This document shows, one piece after another, positions 6,627-16,400 of a DNA stretch of 64,000 nt. This DNA is from a bacterium endosymbiont of Escarpia laminata (GTDB lineage: Bacteria; Pseudomonadota; Gammaproteobacteria; Chromatiales; Chromatiaceae), in assembly GCA_003660235.1 (NCBI GenBank), contig QGON01000071.1, positions 488,324 to 552,323 on the forward strand. The letters are read 5' to 3'. Numbering within the stretch: the stretch's first letter is position 1; each line of letters opens with the position of its first letter. The translations under genes and the position numbers were made by a program. Under the pieces are notes generated by a model. The model saw nothing but the letters and a program-made list of their open reading frames with translations. It was not told where the DNA came from and made no database searches.

Positions 6627-8935
6627 ATCCAGCGGCGAAAAAAAACGGCCTGATCTGGCTGCTGCTGGTGATCGCCTCGGTCTGGATCATTGTCACTGCC
6701 CCTCCGCTCGAAAACGATATGGGTCAGTTTCTGCCCAGTGCGGTAACGCCGCAGCAGGCACTGCTGCTGGATGAGATCAGCCAGGGGACGGGATCACGTC
6801 TTTTCCTGCTGGCAGTCTCAGGTGGGGAACCGGCTCAGCTGGACGAAACAAGCCGCGCACTGAAACAGAAACTGTCAAAAACCAGCCATTTCCAACAGGT
6901 ATTGAACGGCGAATCCCTGATCGACGAAAAAACCCGCCAACTACTCTTTGACTATCGCTATCTGCTGATAAAAACAGAGATCACCCAGGAAACCCTGCAC
7001 AACGCCCTGCAGAAACGGTTACGGGAACTCACCTCTCCAGTAGGTATGCCCGGCAGACGCTATCTACCCAATGATCCCACTGCCGCTTCCCGGGAGATAT
7101 TGACTCGATGGGCATCAAACAATGGGGCTATAGAGACCCGGGGAATCTGGCGTTCACCGGACAATACTCAGATTTTGCTGATGCTGCAGAGTAACTATCC
7201 GGCGACGGCACTCGATCAGCAGGCGGCTGCCATCGAAAGTATCAGGGCTGCATTCGGTACCCTGCCCGGCCATGAAAGGCTAAACCTGACCATCACCGGC
7301 CCCCCGTATTTTGGGGTGGAGTCGCGCCGCATCATCCGCCAGGAAGCGCGGTCGATGTCACTCTACGCCTCTATCGGCGTCGCCCTGCTGTTACTCTTCT
7401 CCTTCCGTTCATTGCGGCTGCTGCTGCTGGCGGCACTGCCACTTGCCAGTGGTGTGCTGGCCGGAACCGCAACGGTTTTACTCGCTTTCAACAGCATGCA
7501 CGCCATCACCCTGGCCTTCGGCATCACCTTGATCGGCGTAGCGGTGGACTACCCGATTCACCTCTTTACCCATCTGCGCGATGGTGAACGCGGAGAGGAG
7601 GCCATGCGAAGAATCTGGCCCATCCTCAGACTCGGACTGATCACCACCGCACTGGGATTCAGCGCCTTGCTGCTGACCGATTTCGGCGGACTGGCTCAAC
7701 TCGGCGCGTTTGCGGTGGCCGGTCTGTTTGCGGCGGCCCTGTCGACCCGATATCTGCTGCCCACGCTAACGCCGGAAAGTGTACAGCCCAATCCATTTGA
7801 ACGGCCTGTCAGATGGCTCTTCTCTGCCCAATCACCCACCCGCCGCAGGCCTGCCATCCCACTGGTTATACTGGTATTGTCCGGCCTCACGCTTTTCCTC
7901 TCGGAGGAACAACTCTGGGAGCATGACCTGAGGCGGCTCAGCCCAATTTCAGCCGAGACACGGGAACAGGACCAGCAACTGCGGCAGCAATTGGGAGAAG
8001 CGGATGCTGGCCGTCTGCTGATCATTTCCGGCACATCCGCCGAAGATGTCCTGCTGCAGAGTGAGCAGTTGGAGGGTTTGCTGGAGCATGCCGTCAAGAA
8101 GGGGCTATTGAGCCGATTCGATCTGCCCTCCCGATTGCTGCCGAGCCACCGCATCCAGCTTGAAAACCGAAATCTACTACCTGATCGTAACTCACTGCAA
8201 AAAGATCTGGCGCAGGCAGTAGCGGGCATGCCCTTCAAAGCCGGGCTTTTTACCCCCTTTCTGGATGACGTGTCCGAGACTCGCAAGCGTACCCCCCTCA
8301 GCTTCGAACAACTGGAATCCTCTCCACTGGGCCTGCGTCTCTCCGCCCAACTACAACGGAAACCGGATGGCAAATGGCGGGGGCTTGTCCCGCTGACCGG
8401 CGTGAGTGACGAAGCCGCTCTGGAACAGTTGGTACAGCAGGCAGGCATCTCTATCGCCTATCTCAACCTGCACCGGGACACCTCGGACCTGGTGGGCAGC
8501 TACCGGGACGAGGCCCTGCGCCTCGCAGGCATGGGTGGGGTGGTTATCCTGTTTGTGCTGCTCTTCGCGCTGCGTAATCTGTCTCAGTTTGTCCGGGTGA
8601 TTCTCCCGGTGGCCACCGCAGTTCTCACCACTGCCGCCCTGCTGGCATTTCTGGGAGAGCAGCTCTCCCTCTTCCACATCGCCGCCCTGTTGCTGGTCTT
8701 GGGAATCGGTCTCGACTATGCGCTCTTCGTGGCGTACACGCCGACCTCCGACCCGGCATTCCCCGCCACTCTGAGTTCACTGCTGATCTGCAATCTGTCT
8801 ACCCTGCTGGTTTTTGGACTACTGGCTGCAACCAGTGTGCCCGTTCTGAGCGCCATTGGTCTCACGGTCCTCACAGGCGCTGTTTTCAGCCTTATTTTCA
8901 GTGTTTCGATGGTGCATAATGAGACGCATCCATAG
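6623..8935 (+). CDS. MMPL/RND-family exporter
   Basis: The GTG overlaps the acyltransferase stop (GTGA). The 770-residue protein has the two-fold RND/MMPL plan. One membrane segment near residue 20 is followed by a large periplasmic loop. A block of five segments lies about 245-380, a segment near 410 leads into a second large loop, and five final segments lie about 640-765. The segment-4-like stretch GVAVDYPIH and its C-terminal counterpart GIGLDYALF carry the acidic residues expected for proton coupling. It probably moves the finished polyene lipid across the inner membrane. No LolA-like carrier gene accompanies it, unlike in the enterobacterial clusters. Confidence 0.85.
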   Translation: MNPAAKKNGLIWLLLVIASVWIIVTAPPLENDMGQFLPSAVTPQQALLLDEISQGTGSRLFLLAVSGGEPAQLDETSRALKQKLSKTSHFQQVLNGESLIDEKTRQLLFDYRYLLIKTEITQETLHNALQKRLRELTSPVGMPGRRYLPNDPTAASREILTRWASNNGAIETRGIWRSPDNTQILLMLQSNYPATALDQQAAAIESIRAAFGTLPGHERLNLTITGPPYFGVESRRIIRQEARSMSLYASIGVALLLLFSFRSLRLLLLAALPLASGVLAGTATVLLAFNSMHAITLAFGITLIGVAVDYPIHLFTHLRDGERGEEAMRRIWPILRLGLITTALGFSALLLTDFGGLAQLGAFAVAGLFAAALSTRYLLPTLTPESVQPNPFERPVRWLFSAQSPTRRRPAIPLVILVLSGLTLFLSEEQLWEHDLRRLSPISAETREQDQQLRQQLGEADAGRLLIISGTSAEDVLLQSEQLEGLLEHAVKKGLLSRFDLPSRLLPSHRIQLENRNLLPDRNSLQKDLAQAVAGMPFKAGLFTPFLDDVSETRKRTPLSFEQLESSPLGLRLSAQLQRKPDGKWRGLVPLTGVSDEAALEQLVQQAGISIAYLNLHRDTSDLVGSYRDEALRLAGMGGVVILFVLLFALRNLSQFVRVILPVATAVLTTAALLAFLGEQLSLFHIAALLLVLGIGLDYALFVAYTPTSDPAFPATLSSLLICNLSTLLVFGLLAATSVPVLSAIGLTVLTGAVFSLIFSVSMVHNETHP

Positions 8936-8967
8936 CCCAATGCCGATAGGCGCCATTTGAATCGTTG

Positions 8968-10155
8968 ATGGACCCACTCCAGATAACTGCATACACCACC
9001 GTCAGTGCCGCTGGAGATGGAAAAGAGGCACTGCAAAGCGCACTGCTCGAAGGCAAAGGGGGACTCCAGCCCAACGACTTCGGCCATGCCCCACTCGACA
9101 CCTGGATCGGGCGCGTGGCTGATCTGGAAAACCGGCCATTGGATGAGGGCGACCGGCAGTTCGAGTGCCGCAACAACCGTCTGGCCCTGATGGCACTCCA
9201 GCAGGACGGCTTTCTAACTGCAGTTGAGTCCCTCAAATCCCGCGTTGATCCAACCCGCATCGGGCTTTTTCTCGGCACCAGCACCTCAGGTATCCTCAGC
9301 ACTGAGCAGGCCTATCTGGAGTTGCGTAAGAGTGGACGCTGGCCTGCTGGATATCACTTCAAAGGCAGCCACGATCTCTTCTCAGCAACCCATTTCGTGC
9401 GGATGAAACTGGGTCTGAAAGGCCCCGCATTCTCAATCTCCACCGCTTGTTCATCCAGTGCCAAGGTCTTCTGTGACGCCCACCGGTTCATCTCCACCGG
9501 ACTCTGTGATGCCGCCATCGTCGGCGGTGTCGACACGCTTTGTCTCACGACACTTTTCGGATTCAACTCACTGGAACTGGTCTCCAGGCAACCCTGCCGC
9601 CCTTTCGACCAGAACCGGGACGGGATCTCCATCGGTGAGGCAGCAGGTTTTATGGTCCTGGAAAAAAACAGCATGACCGGCTCAGGAGTCGCACTGCTCG
9701 GCTATGGTGAAAGCAGCGATGCCTACCATATCTCCACTCCGAGACCGGATGGCGCTGGTGCCAGACTCGCTATGGAGCAAGCCCTGAACCGGGCAGAACT
9801 GACAGTTGATGAGATCGACTATATCAATCTGCATGGCACCGCAACACCCAACAATGACCGGGCTGAGGCCAACTCGATCAATCGGCTCTTTCCGTCGTCA
9901 ACCCCATGCAGTTCCACCAAAGGCTGGACCGGACACACGCTTGGTGCGGCGGGCATCACCGAATCGATCATCGCCTGCCTGGCGATTGAAGCAGGCTTCA
10001 TACCCGGCACCCTCAACACCCAATCACCGGATGCAACCCTTGGGCTCAATATACAGCGCTCCATTGCAACAGAACCGGTAACCCGGGTATTGAGTAACTC
10101 CTTCGGTTTTGGCGGCAGTAACTGCAGTCTTCTCTTTGGACAAACCTCATGTTGA
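8968..10155 (+). CDS. beta-ketoacyl-ACP synthase (ApeO-like, catalytic subunit)
   Basis: I start at ATG 8968; a TTG directly before it is possible. The 395-residue protein has the full KAS II-type active site: Cys161 in STACSSS, His289 in LHGTATPN, Lys318 and His323 in STKGWTGH. It should perform the decarboxylative condensations that lengthen the chain by two carbons from malonyl-ACP. The next gene encodes a ketosynthase-like protein without the active Cys, as in the ApeO/ApeC ketosynthase-chain-length-factor pair. It is the only complete ketosynthase in the cluster; a separate initiating ketosynthase (ApeR) is not seen. Confidence 0.85.
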   Translation: MDPLQITAYTTVSAAGDGKEALQSALLEGKGGLQPNDFGHAPLDTWIGRVADLENRPLDEGDRQFECRNNRLALMALQQDGFLTAVESLKSRVDPTRIGLFLGTSTSGILSTEQAYLELRKSGRWPAGYHFKGSHDLFSATHFVRMKLGLKGPAFSISTACSSSAKVFCDAHRFISTGLCDAAIVGGVDTLCLTTLFGFNSLELVSRQPCRPFDQNRDGISIGEAAGFMVLEKNSMTGSGVALLGYGESSDAYHISTPRPDGAGARLAMEQALNRAELTVDEIDYINLHGTATPNNDRAEANSINRLFPSSTPCSSTKGWTGHTLGAAGITESIIACLAIEAGFIPGTLNTQSPDATLGLNIQRSIATEPVTRVLSNSFGFGGSNCSLLFGQTSC

Positions 10156-10949
10156 GCTTCTACCTGGAGGCACCCGCCGTTGCTGCCCCTGGGCTGGATG
10201 GCTGGGCGAACGCCAAACCTGTGCTGGCCGAGGAGACCGCCTATCAACCTGCCCCCTTGCCCAACTATGTGCCGCAAATCCTGCCACCAACCGCCCAACG
10301 CAGAGGCAGTCAAAGCACCCTGCTGGCCATCCAGGCTGCCCAGGAATCACTGGGTACGACAGAGATCGCCCCGACAAAACTGGCATCGATCTTCACCTCT
10401 TCCATCGGTGATCCGGAGATCGTCGATCGGCTCTGCTCTGCATTGGCAGATCCGCAACCGATGGTATCACCCACCCAGTTCCACAACTCGGTTCACAACG
10501 CCCCCGCCGGCTATTGGAGTATCGCCACCGATTCGCTGGAGAGTACCAGCAGCCTGGCGGCCGGCGACGCCAGTTTCGCTGCGGGTCTTTTGTCGGCCGC
10601 CGTTCAATGCCAGGCAGAGTCACGCTCGCTTCTGTTGGTCGCCTATGATCTGCCATTCGAAGCACCGCTGGATGCAACCCGCCAGCTCTCCGCTCCATTT
10701 GCCACTTCGATGGTAGTAACACCCTCCGCCAGCAGACAGACCCAGCTGCGCTGCACACTGGAAATTAACGCCATCTCTGCTCCAGCGTCCCGCATGGCTG
10801 ACGCCAAATTGGAACAACTGCGCGTCGGCAACCCTGCAGCCCGCGCCCTGCCGTTATTGCAACAGTTGGCCTCCCCGACTGATGAAGAAACCCTCACTTT
10901 TGATTATCTGCCCGACTGCCAACTGCAATTGAAGTGCAAACCATGTTGA
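10149..10949 (+). CDS. chain-length-factor-like ketosynthase homologue (ApeC-like)
   Basis: The gene overlaps the ketosynthase stop by 7 nt. The 266-residue protein resembles the short N-terminal ketosynthase fold found in chain length factors. It has SQSTLLAIQAAQESLG near residue 55, TQFHNSVHNAPAGYWSI around residue 100, and LAAGDASFAAGLL near 145. Where the catalytic Cys would lie it has no STACSS motif, so it should be inactive alone. Known relatives pair with the active ketosynthase and shape polyene length. Its C-terminal half is degenerate and about 130 residues shorter than a full ketosynthase, which is normal for this family. Confidence 0.75.
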   Translation: MLSFYLEAPAVAAPGLDGWANAKPVLAEETAYQPAPLPNYVPQILPPTAQRRGSQSTLLAIQAAQESLGTTEIAPTKLASIFTSSIGDPEIVDRLCSALADPQPMVSPTQFHNSVHNAPAGYWSIATDSLESTSSLAAGDASFAAGLLSAAVQCQAESRSLLLVAYDLPFEAPLDATRQLSAPFATSMVVTPSASRQTQLRCTLEINAISAPASRMADAKLEQLRVGNPAARALPLLQQLASPTDEETLTFDYLPDCQLQLKCKPC

Positions 10950-11380
10950 ATAGACGGCAAATCTGCGAGCGGCTTCCCCACTCAGGCAGCATGTGCCTGC
11001 TCGACAACGTGAAGCACTGGGATAACGACAACATCCAATGCATTGCGCTCAACCACAGAGAACCTTCAAACCCACTACGCAACCCTGAGGGGCTGCCCAC
11101 AATCAGCGGCGTCGAGTACGCCGCACAAGCCATGGCGGTTCACGGCAGTCTGCTTGCAGATGACGACTCGCCCCGCGTGGGTTTTCTTGCCGCCCTGCGG
11201 GATCTCGAACTCAAAACAGAATGGCTGCATAATCTGCCGGGAGAGCTGGTTATTTCCGCTCACAAGCTGGCTGCTGATGGGGGGGGCGCCATCTATGATT
11301 TCCATTTGGAAGCCAACTCGGAGTCCTTGATGGAAGGACGGGCCACGGTGATCTATCAGAACAGAGGGATAGAATCTTGA
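10943..11380 (+). CDS. ApeP-like hot-dog dehydratase
   Basis: The ATG chosen overlaps the preceding stop region; a GTG 9 nt earlier is also in frame. The 145-residue protein begins ICERLPHSGSMCLLD and contains GVEYAAQAMAVHG, both typical of the second dehydratase type in aryl polyene clusters. In E. coli this protein forms a heteromer with ApeI. The hot-dog helix and following strands (LRDLELKTEW, GELVISAHKL) are intact. Together with the gene at 5443 it should form the dehydratase complex of the polyene synthase. Confidence 0.75.
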   Translation: MLNRRQICERLPHSGSMCLLDNVKHWDNDNIQCIALNHREPSNPLRNPEGLPTISGVEYAAQAMAVHGSLLADDDSPRVGFLAALRDLELKTEWLHNLPGELVISAHKLAADGGGAIYDFHLEANSESLMEGRATVIYQNRGIES

Positions 11381-12096
11381 AACGAGCACTGGTAACAGGA
11401 GGCAGTGGCACCATCGGCGGCACAATCTGCAGAAAACTTGCTGCCGATGGCCTGTTTGTACTGATCCACGCCAACAGCAAACCGGAACGTGCCAGGCAAC
11501 TGGCTGATGAGATCAACAACCAAGGGGGATTTGCCGAAGCGGTCTGTTTTGATGTGCGGGATAACAGACACTGCAAGGAGGCCATCGAACACCTGCTGCA
11601 CGGGGGACCGGTGCAGGTTCTGGTCAACAATGCCGGCATCCACGATGACATGCCGATGGCAGGCATGGAAGCAAATCAATGGCAGAATGTCATCGATGTT
11701 TCACTGAACGGTTTTTTCAACGTCACCCAACCCCTGCTACTGCCGATGATGTCCACCCGATGGGGGCGCATCATCTCACTCTCTTCCGTGGCAGGCATCA
11801 TGGGGAACCGGGGACAGACCAACTACGCTGCCGCCAAGGCAGGACTGCACGGCGCCAGCAAGTCCCTGGCCATTGAACTGGCCTCCCGTGGCATAACCGT
11901 AAATGTAGTTGCCCCAGGCGTTATCGAATCCCCGATGCTCGGAGAGCACTTTACACCGGAAGTCATCGACCGGTTGGTGCCGATGAAACGTGCGGGCAGG
12001 CCTGAAGAGGTGGCGGATCTGGTCTCTTTCCTCGCCTCTGAAAGCGCCGCTTATATCTCAGGGCAGATCATCTCCATCAACGGCGCAATGGCCTGA
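11377..12096 (+). CDS. 3-oxoacyl-ACP reductase (FabG-type, ApeQ-like)
   Basis: A TTG start overlaps the dehydratase stop (TTGA). The 239-residue short-chain dehydrogenase has the NAD(P)H-binding glycine motif TGGSGTIGG (residues 7-15), NNAG at 84-87, the catalytic Ser137, and Tyr150/Lys154 in YAAAK. It should reduce the 3-ketoacyl-ACP made by the ketosynthase before dehydration. Position at the end of the biosynthetic block fits the ApeQ role. A primary-metabolism FabG is expected elsewhere in the genome. Confidence 0.85.
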   Translation: MKRALVTGGSGTIGGTICRKLAADGLFVLIHANSKPERARQLADEINNQGGFAEAVCFDVRDNRHCKEAIEHLLHGGPVQVLVNNAGIHDDMPMAGMEANQWQNVIDVSLNGFFNVTQPLLLPMMSTRWGRIISLSSVAGIMGNRGQTNYAAAKAGLHGASKSLAIELASRGITVNVVAPGVIESPMLGEHFTPEVIDRLVPMKRAGRPEEVADLVSFLASESAAYISGQIISINGAMA

Positions 12097-12108
12097 GTCA
12101 GGGACAGG

Positions 12109-12870
12109 ATGCCGATTCCAGTAACAGTGGTCATACCCGCCTACAATGAGGCGGCCACCATTCGTGATCTGGCGAAACGTGTCTTGCAGCATACATCCCA
12201 ACTCATCGTGGTGGATGACGGTTCCAGTGACAACACAGCTGAGCAGCTTGCCGATCTGCCGTTGACACTAATCAGGCATCAGGAAAACAGGGGTAAGGCA
12301 GCCAGTCTGCACGATGGCATGCAGGCGGCGGTGCAACAGGGCGCCACATGCGTCATCACCCTCGATGGCGACGGCCAGCATGTGCCGGAGGATATTCCCA
12401 AACTCTATGCAAGCTGGGAGGCCAATCCGGAACACCTGATCATAGGCGCACGACTGCAAAATCGTGAACAGGCCCCCAATGCGCGGCGCCGCGCCAATAA
12501 CTTTGCCGACTTCTGGATATCCTGGGCGGCGGGTTGCCGCATCCAAGACAGTCAATCCGGGCTCCGGCTCTATCCTGCCGATGCGATTCAATCGGTTTTT
12601 GTTTCACACAGCAGAGAACGGGGGTTCGTTTTTGAGAGCGAATACCTGATCGAAGCGGCGAAAAAGGGTTTTGGATTCAGCACGGTTCCCGTCGAGTCCC
12701 GCTATCCACAACAGGCGCGGGCAAGCCACTTCCGTCCAGTGGTGGATATTACCCGTATCGTCCTGATGGTGGCGGGCAAACTCATCGCCAGCGGCATGTA
12801 TCCCATGGGACTCTATCGGGTTTTATTCAGAGAGAATAACGAACCCGGCAGGTTTCCTCATGAGAAATAA
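12109..12870 (+). CDS. family 2 glycosyltransferase
   Basis: This 253-residue GT2 protein shows VVIPAYNEA at the N-terminus, VVDDGSSDNT for nucleotide binding, and the metal-binding DGDGQH (Asp86, Asp88). Around residue 145 is QDSQSGLRLYP, typical of polyprenol-phosphate-type GT2 enzymes. No clear membrane segments are present apart from a weak one near residue 225. It begins 12 nt after the ketoreductase and is probably the last gene of the polyene operon, where glycosyltransferases are common and are thought to modify the lipid carrier. Confidence 0.8.
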   Translation: MPIPVTVVIPAYNEAATIRDLAKRVLQHTSQLIVVDDGSSDNTAEQLADLPLTLIRHQENRGKAASLHDGMQAAVQQGATCVITLDGDGQHVPEDIPKLYASWEANPEHLIIGARLQNREQAPNARRRANNFADFWISWAAGCRIQDSQSGLRLYPADAIQSVFVSHSRERGFVFESEYLIEAAKKGFGFSTVPVESRYPQQARASHFRPVVDITRIVLMVAGKLIASGMYPMGLYRVLFRENNEPGRFPHEK

Positions 12871-12931
12871 GCGAGTAAACTTTCAACTGCAGGTTAAATA
12901 TAAGCCTTTATCAACTTAAGGAGAGTCAGTG

Positions 12932-13327
12932 ATGAAGCAGAAATTATTGGGCGTTCTGATCGTCGGTATGGTTACACTATTCCTGGCGGGATGCCCGCAT
13001 CAGGCAATGGTCTACAACGTTGAGGACGCATCCGTTGTCGCCAACAAGGATGGGGTCACCATGGACGATGTCCGCAAGGCCATCATCCGCGCCGGCGCCA
13101 CTCTCGGCTGGAACATGAATGATAAAGGTTCAGGCCTGGTTGAAGGCACCATTCATCTTCGCTCCCACATGGCGCAGGTCGATATTCCGTATGATGCCCA
13201 GACTTACAGCATCAAGTACAAAAACAGCGACAACCTAAAGTACGATGGCGAAAAGATCCACAGCAACTACAACGGTTGGATTCAGAACCTCGACCGGGCG
13301 ATCAAGGCGCAGTTGAGTACGCTCTGA
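12932..13327 (+). CDS. small lipoprotein of unknown function
   Basis: An AAGGAG ribosome site (12918-12923) lies 8 nt before ATG 12932; a GTG one codon earlier is less well placed. The 131-residue product has a lipoprotein signal ending in LFLAGC, with Cys21 as the lipidated residue. The mature part contains MDDVRKAIIRAGATLGW, then a beta-rich section with VEGTIHLRSHMAQVDIPY and a C-terminal helix. I do not recognise the family beyond uncharacterised proteobacterial lipoproteins. It is separated from the polyene operon by 61 nt with its own ribosome site. Confidence 0.7.
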   Translation: MKQKLLGVLIVGMVTLFLAGCPHQAMVYNVEDASVVANKDGVTMDDVRKAIIRAGATLGWNMNDKGSGLVEGTIHLRSHMAQVDIPYDAQTYSIKYKNSDNLKYDGEKIHSNYNGWIQNLDRAIKAQLSTL

Positions 13328-13385
13328 TATCCGGTTGTTTCCGGAACGATAAACCACCCCGCCACAAGCAGACGGGGAATTAAAT

Positions 13386-13453
13386 CGTAGGAGCGGCGCC
13401 TCGCCGCGATGACTCTGTCGATCGGCAAATCGCGGCGAGGCGCCGCTCCTACG
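13386..13453. repeat. REP-type perfect inverted repeat
   Basis: Two perfect 25-nt arms (13386-13410 and 13429-13453, each beginning CGTAGGAGCGGCGCC or its complement) flank an 18-nt loop between two convergent genes. The GTAGGAGCGGCG core resembles REP elements known from Pseudomonas and other gammaproteobacteria. It should form a very stable hairpin in both transcripts and may protect mRNA ends or bind gyrase. No REP-associated transposase is visible in the window. Confidence 0.8.
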
Positions 13454-13462
13454 TTCTGGCTG

Positions 13463-13490
13463 ATAAACAGGAAAAGCATTTCCTGTTTAT
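13463..13490 (-). terminator. hairpin overlapping the purL stop codon
   Basis: A perfect 12-bp inverted repeat (ATAAACAGGAAA/TTTCCTGTTTAT, loop of 4) includes the purL stop codon. There is no U-run after it, so it may stabilise the 3' end rather than terminate by itself. Confidence 0.45.
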
Positions 13491-16400
13491 CCCACCCAGG
13501 CCCTGGCATTTCTGAAAAGACGCAACCAGGGTGCATCTTCACCCCAGCCATCAGGATGCCAGGAGTGTTGCACTGTACGAATTACCCGCTCGGGGTGCGG
13601 CATCATGATCGTGACCCTGCCATCGGTTGTGGTCAATCCGCCCATGCCTTCCGGTGAGCCGTTGGGGTTTGCCGGATAAGCGTTTGCCACTTCACCACTG
13701 TTTTCAACATAGCGTAATGCCATCAGTTCACCTGCCTTTGACAGATGTGCCGCATCACGAAACTCTGCTCTTCCCTCACCATGCGCCACTGCAATAGGTA
13801 GCCGCGAGCCACTCATGCCCTGCAGCATAATGGATGGAGAATCCACGACCTCTACAGTGACAAAACGGGCTTCGAACTGCTCGGAGCGGTTGCGCACAAA
13901 ATGGGGCCAATGCGTTGCACCAGGGATCAGTTCATGCAGATTTGATAGCATTTGACAGCCGTTGCAGACCCCAAGTGTGAAGGTATCCTCCCGGTTGAAA
14001 AAGCTCTGAAACTGCTCTCTGGCACGGCCGTTGAAAAGGATCGACTTGGCCCAACCCTCACCTGCACCCAACACATCGCCGTATGAGAAACCGCCACAGG
14101 CCACCAACCCCTTGAACTGCTCCAGTGAGACACGCCCTTCGATGACATCGGACATGTGCACATCCACACACTCAAAACCGGCACGGTGGAAAGAGGCCGC
14201 CATCTCCAGTTGACCATTGACTCCCTGCTCGCGGAGGATCGCCATTGGTGGACGAACACCGGTGGCGATCATGGGCGCCGCCACATCTTCTTTCATATCG
14301 AATGAGAGTTGCACCTGCATGCCGGGGTCATCCGCAGAGATCCGCTCGAACTCCTCCTGGGCGCACTCAGGATTGTCACGCAATGCCTGCATCTGCCGGG
14401 TGGTCTCAGACCAGGCCTGCTGAAACTCTTTTCGAGTCCCCTCCAGCGTCGGCTTGCCGTTACGCAGAAATACAATACGATCAGACTCGTTGATACTTCC
14501 GATGACGTGACTATGATGCCCCAGACCCGCATCATGCAGCCGCTTCAGGACATCATCCGTATCATTATGCCGAACCTGAATCACAGCCCCCAGTTCTTCA
14601 CTGAAGAGGATGGAGAAATCATCATCGCCAAGGTCATTCAACTCAATGCTGATACCACAGCGCCCGGCAAAGGCCATTTCGCTCAGGGTGGCAAATAACC
14701 CACCATCAGACCGGTCATGATAAGCCAACAGCAGGCCGTCCCGGTTCAACTCCTGAATCTGCGAAAAGAAGCGTTTCAGTGCATCGGGATCATTGAGATC
14801 CGCGCCACGATGTCCCATCTGCTTATAGACTTGCGCCAGGGCGGATGCCCCCAAACGGTTCATGCCCTTGCCCAAGTCAATCAGAATCAGATCGCTGTCG
14901 CCCAAGTCCGTGCGCAACTGGGGCGTCAGGGTGTACCGCACATCGCTAACCGGTGAGAAGGCCGTGATAATCAGAGAGAGCGGCGCGGTAACCTCACGCC
15001 TCTCTCCCCCCTCATCCCAGACCGTCTTCATCGACATGGAGTCTTTGCCCACCGGCACCGCAATACCCAGTGCGGGACAGAGCTCCATACCCACTGCCTT
15101 CACCGTCTCATAAAGTTTGGCATCCTCGCCGACATGGCCGGCAGGGGCCATCCAGTTAGCAGAGAGTTTGATATCGCTGATTTTATCGATGGAGGCAGCA
15201 GCGATATTGGTGATCGCCTCGCCAACGGCCATACGCCCGGAAGCGGGAGCGTCGATCAATGCGATGGGGGTTCGCTCACCCAGTGCCATCGCCTCGCCGG
15301 TATGCCCCATGAGACCCGAAGCAGTCACCGCCAAGTCGGCAACCGGCACCTGCCAGGGACCCACCATCTGATCCCGCGTCACCATACCGGTAATGGTGCG
15401 ATCCCCGATGGAGATTAGAAAGGTCTTGTTTGCGACTGTCGGCAGGGACAGCACCCGCAGGGCCGCCTCTTTCAGGTCGACATCACTGAAATCAAGCTCC
15501 GGCTTGTGGAAGGTGCGATGATGCACATCCCGCAGCATGCGCGGCGCTTTCCCGAACAGCAAAGGCATGGGAATATCGATAGGGTTGTTATCGAAGTGGG
15601 CATCGCCCAGGATCAGGTGTTCCTCATCGATCGCCTCACCCACCACGGCATAAGGACAGCGCTCCCGCTCGCAGATCGCCCTGAATTCATCGAGGCGGTC
15701 GACATCCACAGCCATCACGTAACGTTCCTGGGACTCGTTACACCAGATCTCCATGGGAGACATGCCAGGATCATCGTTGGGTACAGTGCGCAACTCGAAC
15801 CTGCCGCCCCGTCCGGCATCATGGACCAGTTCCGGCAGTGCATTGGAGAGACCACCCGCCCCTACGTCATGGATAAAGAGGATGGGATTATCGCTGCCTC
15901 TGGACCAACAGGCATCGATCACCTCCTGACAACGGCGCTCCATCTCCGGATTGGAGCGCTGCACCGAGGCGAAATCCAGATCTTCCGCCGAGGTGCCGCT
16001 AGCCATTGATGAAGCGGCACCGCCTCCAAGGCCGATCAACATCGCCGGCCCACCCAGCACCACCAGTGGGGAGCCATCGGGAAATGTGGTCTTTTCAATA
16101 TGCTCGCCACGGATATTGCCCAATCCACCAGCCAGCATGATCGGTTTATGGTAGCCCCGTAACTCATCACCATCCGGTCCCGACACCCGCTCCTCGTAGG
16201 TTCGGAAATAGCCGCAGATATTGGGGCGGCCAAACTCATTATTGAAAGAGGCCGCACCGATGGGGCCTTCCAGCATAATATCGAGGGCGGAGACGATGCG
16301 ACCCGGCTTGCCGTGATCGGTCTCCCAAGGCTGCCCGGCGCCAGGGATGCGCAGATTGGAAACCGAGAAACCGCAGAGTCCGGCCTTGGGTTTGGAACCC

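Noticed and set aside
7696..8448. 250-codon Ser/Arg-rich frame opposite the MMPL exporter
   Set aside because: Biased composition typical of the antisense strand of a GC-rich membrane protein gene.
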